DNA from: Deltaproteobacteria bacterium
GTDB taxonomy: Bacteria; Desulfobacterota_B; Binatia; UBA9968
Direction: 5' to 3'
NCBI GenBank assembly: GCA_005879255.1
Contig: VBKY01000387.1
Location: forward strand, 1 to 6,084
DNA: 6,084 nucleotides
The notes below the pieces were generated by a model. It was given only the letters and a program-made list of their open reading frames with translations, did not search any database and was not told where the DNA came from. Positions 1 to 4,617 of the stretch are shown here, piece after piece (the first letter of the stretch is position 1; each line of letters starts with the position of its first letter). The translations under genes were made by a program, and so were the position numbers.

Positions 1-7
1 GCTTGCC

Positions 8-103
8 TTAATATTTGATGGAAGCGAAGATGGTTTCCAGCGCCCGGCGGTAGCGAGAATAACTGTTAACGGCAGCCGTCGCCGAAGCGTTACCCTCGCT
101 CAT
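8..103 (-). CDS. possible small frame or C-terminal remnant
   Basis: A minus-strand frame of 31 codons from an ATG at 103 to a TAA at 8-10. The C-terminal part reads as a plausible helix (SYSRYRRALETIFASIKY). The same frame stays open further upstream to about 237 without an ATG, so this may be the tail of a broken gene rather than a complete one. No Shine-Dalgarno is obvious and I do not recognise a family. The region 100-237 on both strands is otherwise unassigned. Confidence 0.2.
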   Translation of the reverse strand: MSEGNASATAAVNSYSRYRRALETIFASIKY

Positions 104-222
104 GTCGTGCGACACTCGCCGAATGGTTCGGGCTTGAGCTTTCGCGGATCGTGGTGGATGAGTGTTTGGCCCCGCCCTGAACCGTACCGGGATAGGCTTG
201 CGTTCAAGTCGGGGTTGGCGAT

Positions 223-339
223 ATGAGTTCGACGGCTATGGCTAAATACATCGCTCGAAACTGCCCCAGGTGCCGTGACTATTTTGCCGTGACGATCCCG
301 CCGAATGTGTTGGTGCGGGCGGATAAGGTGATTAGGTGA
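223..339 (+). pseudogene. truncated zinc-ribbon-like small protein
   Basis: A 38-codon frame starting ATG at 223 (or the second ATG at 238), with an N-terminal segment AKYIARNCPRCRDYF that carries one CxxC knuckle at residues 14-17. Small zinc-ribbon proteins normally have a second CxxC pair some 20-30 residues later; here the frame ends at TGA 337-339 before any second pair, so it looks truncated. Just after the stop lies the first copy of the 26-bp repeat (348-373), which suggests the 3' part was lost when that sequence arrived or recombined. The start is uncertain. A zinc-ribbon assignment from one knuckle is inference. Confidence 0.35.
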
Positions 340-347
340 AGTATGGC

Positions 348-373
348 GATGCCAGGATTGAACTGAATTCTCC
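348..373 (+). repeat. dispersed repeat copy 1 (26 bp)
   Basis: This 26-bp segment matches 4569-4594 at 24 of 26 positions; both differences are C here against T there. Similarity continues upstream through a shared TAGGTGA with a 2-base length difference in between. Both copies sit at or just after the premature end of a short reading frame and end in GAATTCTCC. The core reads AGGATTGAA-Y-TGAATTC. Function is unknown; a scar or end of a mobile element is one reading. Confidence 0.6.
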
Positions 374-386
374 ATCGCTCAAACCC

Positions 387-406
387 TGCGCGCAAATGCG
401 CGCAAG
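387..406 (+). promoter_or_regulatory. paired palindromes, candidate operator
   Basis: Two tandem 10-bp units (TGCGCGCAAA then TGCGCGCAAG) each contain the perfect 8-bp palindrome TGCGCGCA. Their centres are exactly 10 bp apart, about one helical turn, so a dimeric regulator could bind both on one DNA face. They end about 50 bp before the ATG of the YgiT-type gene. MqsA/YgiT-type antitoxins commonly repress their own promoters through palindromes, so autoregulation is a reasonable inference, but the sequence differs from the MqsA site known in E. coli. Confidence 0.35.
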
Positions 407-456
407 CGGCGCTTTTGTACGATCGATGCCAACGAGTCGACGTTATTTTGAAAACT

Positions 457-666
457 ATGCCAGGGAAATGCTCACAGTGCGGCTCGAGGACTTACTCAGG
501 CCGAACGACAATGCAAACCGACCTCATTGAAATCCAAAATATCCCCTGCACGGTATGCCAGGAATGTGGAGAGGAGCAGATCGGTCAGCGAGTTCAGAAA
601 AACATCGATAAGCTTCTCGAACGCGCGGGCAAAGGAAAACTCAAAACCCGCGTCGTCGTGATGTAG
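457..666 (+). CDS. YgiT-type zinc finger protein (orphan antitoxin-like)
   Basis: A 69-residue protein with the YgiT/MqsA N-terminal zinc-finger layout: C5-x2-C8 (KCSQCGS), about 25 residues with a hydrophobic strand (DLIEIQNIP), then C34-x2-C37 followed by GEE (CQECGEEQIG), and a charged helix (VQKNIDKLLERAGKGKLK). In MqsA the four cysteines bind structural zinc and this domain binds the toxin; many short relatives lack the C-terminal HTH and pair with a small toxin, often a DUF4258 protein encoded just upstream. No such toxin is readable here upstream or downstream, so it is either an orphan or its partner has been lost. The ATG at 457 places the first CxxC at residues 5-8 as in relatives; a TTG at 415 would add 14 residues with no family support. 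No strong Shine-Dalgarno is seen. Confidence 0.75.
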   Translation: MPGKCSQCGSRTYSGRTTMQTDLIEIQNIPCTVCQECGEEQIGQRVQKNIDKLLERAGKGKLKTRVVVM

Positions 667-673
667 GCGCGAG

Positions 674-697
674 GGCTGAACGCGCGGCGGTTAAGCC
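674..697 (+). terminator. short hairpin after the YgiT-type gene
   Basis: An imperfect 8-bp inverted repeat (GGCTGAAC / GTTAAGCC, one mismatch) with an 8-base GC-rich loop begins 8 bases after the stop codon. No run of T follows directly (CTCTTAAG), so intrinsic termination is only a possibility. The position just past a stop codon is what supports the call. Confidence 0.3.
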
Positions 698-716
698 TCT
701 TAAGTGGACTGATTTC

Positions 717-760
717 TCCATCATCTTAAAACTGTAGGTACTCGTGCATGCGATGATGGA
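717..760. repeat. 9-bp inverted repeat between convergent genes
   Basis: TCCATCATC (717-725) and GATGATGGA (752-760) are perfect reverse complements separated by 26 bases. They lie between the end of the plus-strand YgiT-type gene and the end of the minus-strand gene at 775. They could form a stem that serves both transcripts, though the loop is long for a terminator. Confidence 0.4.
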
Positions 761-774
761 ACACAGCGAGTCAA

Positions 775-957
775 CTATTTGCTGCCACCGTTTTTGTCTT
801 GCCGCTCCTGGAGGGCCTGCAGGCGCTTAATGACTCTCGCTCGACATTTACAACATGCCAAGATCGAAAACGACACCTCTCGACAGGCCGGACAAGTTAG
901 GTGGCCACAGAGTAAACATCGCACTGTTAAAAGAGGCCACTCTGGTCGCTTGCTCAT
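775..957 (-). CDS. putative small cysteine-rich (zinc-binding) protein
   Basis: A 60-residue frame with two adjacent CxxC pairs at residues 14-17 and 22-25 (RCLLCGH, TCPAC), a further CCxC at 35-38, then a basic helix (RARVIKRLQALQERQDK). The spacing resembles a compact zinc finger or ribbon, but I do not recognise a family. An in-frame stop lies four codons upstream of the ATG, so the start is constrained; no good Shine-Dalgarno precedes it. A plus-strand frame from 855 to 1130 overlaps it and contains a hydrophobic stretch, so strand choice is not certain. I prefer the minus strand because of the cysteine pattern and because the neighbouring small genes are all on that strand. Confidence 0.4.
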   Translation of the reverse strand: MSKRPEWPLLTVRCLLCGHLTCPACREVSFSILACCKCRARVIKRLQALQERQDKNGGSK

Positions 958-1013
958 TAGTGAATCCGGCTATTTTTGGTTTCATTTCCGCTATCAGTGA
1001 GTTTGAGCGGTCA

Positions 1014-1202
1014 TCACGGGAGGTAGACCCGAAGTTTGCGCCGCCGGTAAGAGGGTCGCGCTGTTTCTTTTGCCTTAAGCGGGATTCCGGTTGTATCGGA
1101 TTCGGAATCTGCTCTTTTAATCTCTTCTGATATCCCTTCTTTAGCTCGAACGGTTTCTTTCTCGTCTCGATTAATGTGGGACTCCAAATCGCAGATCCTC
1201 AT
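1014..1202 (-). CDS. hypothetical small charged protein
   Basis: A 62-residue frame, strongly charged (EKETVRAKEGISEEIKRADSE) with a basic tail ending RRRKLRVYLP. No domain or motif is recognised. A G-rich stretch (AGGGGGCAG) lies about 10-16 bases before the ATG at 1202 and could serve as a ribosome binding site. It sits 56 bp upstream of the 957 start on the same strand. Low complexity and lack of a known family keep confidence low. Confidence 0.3.
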   Translation of the reverse strand: MRICDLESHINRDEKETVRAKEGISEEIKRADSESDTTGIPLKAKETARPSYRRRKLRVYLP

Positions 1203-1390
1203 CGAAAACTCTGCCCCCTATTTGCTCCTGGCTCAGGCGATTACTACTGAGCGTGGACGAACTCACCCACATTTTGGCAGAAGCGGGCAAGAACAAATTG
1301 CATTGAAGAAGAATGTCGAACATTCCGAATTTGCTCTGCCGCGAGGCTCACTAGGAATCACACATATTTTCTCTGGGTCTTTGCTCACGC

Positions 1391-1531
1391 CTACGCCGCT
1401 TTCCTGCATGCCTCGTGGTACACCGTCTGCCGCCAGTCCGGCACGTAGCCGCAGTGGCGGCAGTAGAACTGTTCGGGAATGCGGTCGTCACATCGTGGGC
1501 ACTCACAGCCATCGTCCTTTTCGGCTTTCAT
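1391..1531 (-). CDS. 46-residue zinc-ribbon microprotein
   Basis: A 46-residue protein with a clear zinc-ribbon pattern: CECPRC (C9, C11, C14), ten residues, YCRHCGY (C24, C27), then VPDWRQTVYHEAC with a further His39 and Cys42. C11-x2-C14 and C24-x2-C27-G form the classic two-knuckle rubredoxin-like or zinc-ribbon site. The ATG at 1531 is preceded by GGGAGG at 1536-1541, four bases away, a strong Shine-Dalgarno and the best evidence that this short frame is translated. The longer plus-strand frame across the same bases is therefore taken as a shadow. Function is unknown; proteins of this type often act as structural or nucleic-acid-binding partners. It is too short for most gene callers. Confidence 0.7.
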   Translation of the reverse strand: MKAEKDDGCECPRCDDRIPEQFYCRHCGYVPDWRQTVYHEACRKAA

Positions 1532-1936
1532 AGTTCCTCCCGTCGGATACTAACCCTGTTTAAGCAACAAACAGTCCACCGGGTAAGACGTGGAATTTTT
1601 CTGCTATTTGGCGTGACAACTGACTCTCCAGTGTCAATCCCGCGACAGGACTGACTAGGCAGGAGTCATATTCTGTGGGTTGTTTTGATACACAATTTGA
1701 CCGTTGTAGGATAGCGGCACTATCGACAACTCAAACCGGCTGGGCCGAAAGGTTCAGTCCGTTTTTATTTGTAAAACGGCCCCGTCCAGTTCTCGATCCA
1801 CGGCGAGCTGCTCTTATTCACATTCTCCTCTCGGCCTGCCGTACAGGAGGCGCGACTCATGTCGTGCGAGTCGCGGTTCTTCGGGAGTCGGCAATGGCGG
1901 TGCGCCGGCAGCCTCTTGAGGTGTCTCGACAATCGC
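1532..1936. other. gene-poor stretch with two hairpins
   Basis: No convincing gene is seen. A hairpin at 1614-1636 pairs TGACAACTG with CAGTGTCA (8 bp, one bulged A, 6-base loop), about 83 bp upstream of the zinc-ribbon start. A second at 1759-1779 pairs CCGTTTT with AAAACGG across a 7-base loop. A minus-strand frame of 31 codons (ATG at 1860, ending PWIENWTGPFYK) lies in the gap but has no supporting ribosome binding site. A 14-bp match to 99-112 (CTCATGTCGTGCGA) occurs at 1856-1869. Confidence 0.4.
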
Positions 1937-2101
1937 CTAGATGAGCGGGGCGATCCAGCCGAAAACCGTCCAGCCCAATACAGGATGAGTAAACAAAATC
2001 GCGTCGAAATGTTTCGTATGCCACTCGCTCGAGATAATCGCAGGGAGTAAATAGAAGATGAACGTCGGCATGACGAGTATCAAGCCTCCGACTGTCGCCA
2101 T
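1937..2101 (-). CDS. superinfection-immunity-like small membrane protein
   Basis: A 54-residue membrane protein. Residues 4-24 form a hydrophobic helix ending in FIFYLLPAII, a short polar loop follows (SSEWHTKHFD), then a second hydrophobic helix carries LGWTVFGWIAPLI at 42-54. The YLLP...LGWTxxGW layout is that of the superinfection immunity protein family (phage T4 Imm-like, PF14373), whose members usually end LGWTxIGWxxALVWA. T4 Imm acts at the inner membrane to block entry of superinfecting phage DNA; most chromosomal relatives have no tested role. The ATG at 2101 is preceded by GGAGGTGAT, a 9-base match to the anti-Shine-Dalgarno, which fixes the start and strand. It lies 91 bp after another small membrane-protein gene on the same strand. 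Confidence 0.75.
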   Translation of the reverse strand: MATVGGLILVMPTFIFYLLPAIISSEWHTKHFDAILFTHPVLGWTVFGWIAPLI

Positions 2102-2192
2102 TTCATCACCTCCGTTCAGGCAGGCTTATGCAACGTGGGGATCAAGAGGTTCCGGCGTCTCTCAGGCAAGTGCGAATCCGGCTTTGCAGCCT

Positions 2193-2384
2193 CTACCGTT
2201 GCATCTTAGTGCGGAGGCCCACCTCGGAAATTCTCGATGGATTGTCGCCCAATTGCGACTCAGAGGTGTCCCAAGTCGGATTCACCCAAAGCAACGAGAT
2301 CAGGGAGAAGAAAACAAAAACCAGCGCCAGGAGTGTGCTTGTATTCGTATATTCTTTCCTGTACTCGCGATTCCCCGCAGACAA
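2193..2384 (-). CDS. small single-pass membrane protein
   Basis: A 63-residue protein with a polar, basic N-terminus (residues 1-15), one transmembrane helix at about 17-34 (TLLALVFVFFSLISLLW) and a polar C-terminal tail. The start is a TTG at 2384; the frame has no ATG before the helix. GGAGG lies 10 bases upstream, which supports TTG initiation. No family is recognised. It is on the same strand as, and 91 bp upstream of, the superinfection-immunity-like gene, so the two may share a transcript and act at the inner membrane, but that is inference. Confidence 0.55.
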   Translation of the reverse strand: MSAGNREYRKEYTNTSTLLALVFVFFSLISLLWVNPTWDTSESQLGDNPSRISEVGLRTKMQR

Positions 2385-2676
2385 AAAATTTGATCCTCCG
2401 GAACTGGGGTCTCGGGTTTCAAGTATCGTCTGATCCAGATAATTAAGTATGCGTGACGGTTTCTGTCCAATATTAGACAGTTCCGAAAAATAATTCTCAG
2501 TGAGTCTAGATGACTAATTCCATCAGATTCATGAGGTCTGTCAGCGGAGGGTCATTAGGTTAACATTGAGCAGCAGGGCGAGCGGGGCAGACGTCTATGA
2601 ATTTTATTGGAGAGCGAGCGGCGCCGCCACAAGTTTGCCTTGACGCCCTCACCGCAGACGTGGAGAATGCGTCGCC
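2385..2676. promoter_or_regulatory. divergent intergenic region
   Basis: About 290 bases separate the minus-strand small genes from the plus-strand nuclease, so promoters for both should lie here. I cannot pick a convincing -35/-10 pair. A CTGTC/GACAG inverted repeat (2463-2480, 8-base AT-rich centre) could be an operator. A 27-codon frame (2597-2680) beginning MNFIGERAAPP ends with TGA overlapping the nuclease ATG (ATGA), which would allow a coupled leader peptide, but its own ribosome site is weak. Confidence 0.35.
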
Positions 2677-3216
2677 ATGAACCCTCGTCTTACGTCCCGC
2701 CGAGTCAACTGGAAATGGTCGCTGCCCGGCCTCATTCTCGTTGCGCTGCTCGCCGCTTTCTTTAATCCACCAGACTCAGGCGTAACGTCTGGCGAGTTTG
2801 AATACGTTCAGCGAGTAGTCGACGGAGACACATTGCTACTGGGCACCGGCGAACGTGTCCGGCTCATCGGCGTTAACACGCCTGAGACCGTCCACCCCAA
2901 GAAGGCCGTCGAAGCATTCGGCTAGGAAGCCTCCGCGTTTACCAATCGCATGGTTGAGGGCAAGCTCGTGCGGCTGGAGTTGGACCCGCTTTCAAGTCGG
3001 CGCAGCGACGGCAAGGACCGCTATTCGCGGACACTCGCTTACGTGTTCCTGCAAGACGGCACACACCTAAACGCAGAGATCATCCGGCAAGGCTATGGCT
3101 TCGCAGTGAGCAGTACACCGCCTCTCCAATATCAGAATGAGTTCCGTCGGCTAGAGCAGGAGGAGGCGAGGGAGCAACGCCGGGGATTGTGGGCGAACGC
3201 AGTAAAGGGGGAATGA
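2677..3216 (+). pseudogene. thermonuclease (SNase) interrupted by an amber codon
   Basis: A staphylococcal-nuclease-fold Ca2+-dependent nuclease (SNase, PF00565), 179 codons. Residues 15-30 are a hydrophobic signal or anchor, pointing to export. The catalytic residues known from S. aureus nuclease are all present: Asp21 in VDGDT (residue 51), Arg35 in RVRLIG (62), Thr41 and Glu43 in NTPET (68, 70) and Arg87 in DRYSRTLAYV (118); Asp40 is Asn, as in many relatives. Codon 83 is TAG (2923-2925) between VEAFG and EASAFTNRMVEG, and the frame resumes at once with perfect family similarity. Either one base change (from AAG or CAG) has just killed the gene, the base is a sequencing error, or the codon is suppressed. 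The start at 2677 has GGAG 12 bases upstream. Its stop overlaps the next gene. Confidence 0.85.
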
Positions 3217-3401
3217 TGGCTAACTCAGCGGAGACGCCGGTTACAGTTCAAGAGCTATTAGTTCCGAGCCGCACGCAAACCGACGCACTCGCGAAGCTGC
3301 TCATTGAGAAGGGCATCATCACGCAACAGGAGTTCTTGCAAAAGAACGAAGAAGAGAGAGTCTTCTCCGACGCAAAGTTTGTCTGTCCGATTGACCGGTG
3401 A
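3216..3401 (+). CDS. small hypothetical protein coupled to the nuclease
   Basis: A 61-residue soluble protein. The core TQTDALAKLLIEKGIITQQEFLQK (two amphipathic helices) resembles the SHOCT-like short helical hairpin with its G-I-I-T-x-x-E-F turn. The last dozen residues (SDAKFVCPIDR) are less typical. The nuclease stop TGA at 3214-3216 overlaps ATG codons at 3213 and 3216; AAAGGGGGA immediately upstream is better spaced for 3216. The overlap implies translational coupling, so the amber codon in the nuclease could also lower expression of this gene. Function is unknown. Confidence 0.6.
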   Translation: MANSAETPVTVQELLVPSRTQTDALAKLLIEKGIITQQEFLQKNEEERVFSDAKFVCPIDR

Positions 3402-3410
3402 GCTAAATTT

Positions 3411-3439
3411 GCCGGCACGTCGCATGCGGCGGTTCCGGC
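3411..3439. terminator. GC-rich hairpin between convergent units
   Basis: GCCGG (3411-3415) pairs with CCGGC (3435-3439), enclosing a second stem CGTCG/CGGCG (one G-U) around CATG. It begins 10 bases after the stop of the coupled small protein and ends 8 bases before the stop of the minus-strand microprotein, the expected place for a two-way transcription stop. There is no proper T run on the plus side; on the minus strand a short AT-rich AAATTTAG follows. GTTAGGC just after it recalls an integron attC R' box, but no matching R'' box is present. Confidence 0.4.
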
Positions 3440-3446
3440 GTTAGGC

Positions 3447-3542
3447 CTAGCGTCGACTTGGCGGGTCAAGCGATAATAGAAAAAGCACTAACGCGAAACA
3501 AATCCCGCCAACAGACAGGAGAATCCAGCTAAGAACATCCAT
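3447..3542 (-). CDS. 31-residue transmembrane microprotein
   Basis: A very short frame encoding almost only a membrane helix: MDVLSWILLSVGGICFALVL and on to FLLSLDPPSRR, with a hydrophobic segment of about 22 residues followed by a Pro-Pro and a basic end. AGGT sits 6 bases before the ATG at 3542, a usable ribosome site. The layout (acidic N-terminus, basic C-terminus) fits single-pass inner-membrane microproteins. It lies 81 bp downstream of the PEP-CTERM stop on the same strand. An 8-bp inverted repeat (TTGGCGGG 3458-3465 / CCCGCCAA 3504-3511) lies inside it. Function unknown; a chance frame cannot be excluded. Confidence 0.45.
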   Translation of the reverse strand: MDVLSWILLSVGGICFALVLFLLSLDPPSRR

Positions 3543-3623
3543 AGTGTACCTGCCCCAATTTGTAGTGGTCGGCAGAAATGCCACGGAAGAAAGGAAAAGT
3601 ATCAGAGCAGGCGCGCGAAGTAC

Positions 3624-4286
3624 TCACCGTTTTCGCCGGAGTATTGGAAGCCCGGCTAGACCAAGCGCGAACAGAAGCAGAGAAGCAGGCTCCGGAACTG
3701 GCGCTTCTACAGGTGTAAAAGTCAGGTTCGAGATCTGGCCCGTGACGGTCCTAGTATTACCGAACTGGGAGGCCGCGGTATAGGGCGCTGGATCGTTAAC
3801 CGAAAGATCGAATGCTCCGCTGCCGGCCGGGTTGGTATAAGTGAGATGTTGAGCTGCGTTGACGAAGTCGATCGTTAGCAGACTATCATTTCCAATGTTG
3901 TTTGAATTGCCACTCCGCGAAATCGTACCGAAGATATCAGCGCTAAACAACGCCGGACTTCCCGAAACGATCGGGTCAATAAATGTAATTCTCAAAGTGA
4001 AATCAGTCACACTATCCTGTGTTCCAAAGTCCTCGACACAGTTGATATCGCTGCACACGTTTAGTGTAAAAGTACCGAGATTTGTGAGACTCATCGGATC
4101 TGGACCCACCGGCACATTAAGGTTTAAAAAGCTCGCGCTTGTGTAGGTAAGGAAACTATCGATTGTTGTCGGCGAACTCGTGGTTGTGTTTCCGGAGAAC
4201 ATAACGGCCTGCGCCGTCCCAGCGAAGCCGAGCGGTCCAGCGAGAAGGCTCGCCGCTAAAAGAAAGCTATGTACGTTTCTCTTCAT
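3624..4286 (-). CDS. PEP-CTERM sorting-domain surface protein
   Basis: A 220-residue exported protein. An N-terminal signal peptide (MKRNVHSFLLAASLLAGPLG, with cleavage after AQA) is followed by a Ser/Thr/Asn-rich beta-type domain of about 165 residues with one close cysteine pair (CSDINC). The C-terminus is a textbook PEP-CTERM signal: VPEPASLLLFALGLAGLP then an RRKR end. In this system an exosortase recognises the PEP motif, cleaves and passes the protein towards the outer surface; no exosortase is in the window, so it must be elsewhere. An upstream ATG at 4301 would add five residues, but the sigma-54 element predicts a transcript start near 4304, only three bases before that codon, so 4286 is preferred. 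Neither start has a strong ribosome site. The ligand or role of the central domain is unknown; such proteins are often linked to exopolysaccharide or floc formation. Confidence 0.9.
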   Translation of the reverse strand: MKRNVHSFLLAASLLAGPLGFAGTAQAVMFSGNTTTSSPTTIDSFLTYTSASFLNLNVPVGPDPMSLTNLGTFTLNVCSDINCVEDFGTQDSVTDFTLRITFIDPIVSGSPALFSADIFGTISRSGNSNNIGNDSLLTIDFVNAAQHLTYTNPAGSGAFDLSVNDPAPYTAASQFGNTRTVTGQISNLTFTPVEAPVPEPASLLLFALGLAGLPILRRKR

Positions 4287-4314
4287 TTTGTTTTTTCTCA
4301 TAACTCAGAGAGGG

Positions 4315-4330
4315 AGCAACGAACATGCCA
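4315..4330 (-). promoter_or_regulatory. sigma-54 (RpoN) promoter of the PEP-CTERM gene
   Basis: Read on the minus strand: TGGCATGTTCGTTGCT. It matches the -24/-12 consensus TGGCAYR-N4-TTGCW at every defined position, with GG and GC at the required spacing. The predicted transcription start is near 4304, giving an 18-base leader to the ATG at 4286. Sigma-54 control of PEP-CTERM genes, acting with the PrsK/PrsR two-component pair, is established in exosortase systems, so the location is biologically coherent. Sigma-54 promoters need an activator bound upstream; see the inverted repeat at 4341-4442. Confidence 0.75.
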
Positions 4331-4340
4331 CCGCCCTAAA

Positions 4341-4442
4341 GGAGACCACGATTCCCAATCGTTCTGAAAGATTCCGGCATTACTGGGGGCTGAATGCCCG
4401 AAGAAAGGAGGCTCAGTTGGCAAATTCGCAATCGTGGTCACC
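4341..4442. repeat. 13-bp inverted repeat upstream of the sigma-54 promoter
   Basis: AATCGTGGTCACC on the plus strand at 4430-4442 is repeated on the minus strand at 4353-4341 as AATCGTGGTCTCC (12 of 13 bases). The arms lie about 40 and 125 bp upstream of the predicted start, the range used by sigma-54 activators. Midway is a small hairpin GGGC-TGAAT-GCCC (4387-4399), almost exactly co-centred with the arms. The left arm also overlaps the palindrome CGATTCCCAATCG (4350-4362). Activator-binding half sites or an old cruciform element are both possible. Confidence 0.5.
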
Positions 4443-4515
4443 TTACAACCGCTCTTTTTGCGCTTCTCGAACTGACGCACTACGGAGGAATGAAGATAAA
4501 GTAAACTAGCGAGCG

Positions 4516-4587
4516 ATGAATGAGGTTCTGACAGTTTCGGAAGTGGCCGTGCTGCTAGGTGATTCGATGATGCTAGGATTGAATTGA
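4516..4587 (+). pseudogene. truncated helix-turn-helix (excisionase-like) fragment
   Basis: A 23-codon frame reading MNEVLTVSEVAVLLGDS then MMLGLN and a TGA. The first 17 residues match the start of the HTH_17/excisionase-type DNA-binding domain (LTVxEVAxLLGVS), covering helix 1 and the start of helix 2, after which the recognition helix should follow. Instead the frame runs into the second copy of the 26-bp repeat and stops. Such domains belong to excisionases, phage and plasmid regulators and MerR-like proteins. Short length makes the call moderate. Confidence 0.45.
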
Positions 4588-4594
4588 ATTCTCC
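4569..4594 (+). repeat. dispersed repeat copy 2 (26 bp)
   Basis: Matches 348-373 at 24 of 26 positions in the same orientation, 4.2 kb apart. It overlaps the 3' end of the truncated HTH fragment and supplies its stop codon. A shared TAGGTGA lies 6-8 bases upstream of both copies. Confidence 0.6.
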
Positions 4595-4617
4595 GTCAAT
4601 CTAATTCGGTACGTTGG

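Noticed and set aside
100..375. 91-codon minus-strand frame rich in His and Arg.
   Set aside because: Composition typical of a shadow frame; overlaps the zinc-ribbon-like fragment and the repeat.
1255..1389. Minus-strand GTG-started frame (SKDPEKICVIPSEPRG...) just after the zinc ribbon.
   Set aside because: No ribosome site, no recognisable domain and unusual composition.
1174..1533. 119-codon plus-strand frame.
   Set aside because: Antisense to the zinc-ribbon gene, low-complexity Ser/Arg/Gly content and no family features.
1859..2050. Plus-strand frame preceded by AGGAGG.
   Set aside because: Its second half is antisense to the superinfection-immunity-like gene, which has motif support; composition is not protein-like.
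2463..2480. LexA-type SOS box (CTGT...ACAG).
   Set aside because: The spacing is 10 bases rather than the 8 of the E. coli LexA site, and the host LexA motif is unknown.
3402..3446. Integron attC site after the stop of the 61-residue protein, ending GTTAGGC.
   Set aside because: The R' box fits, but no R'' box (RYYYAAC) is present and no integrase or cassette array is seen; a plain hairpin explains the pairing.
3578..3718. Plus-strand frame of 46 codons (MPRKKGKVSEQAREVL...) with protein-like helix composition.
   Set aside because: It overlaps the conserved C-terminal sorting signal of the PEP-CTERM gene on the other strand and has no ribosome site; probably a shadow.
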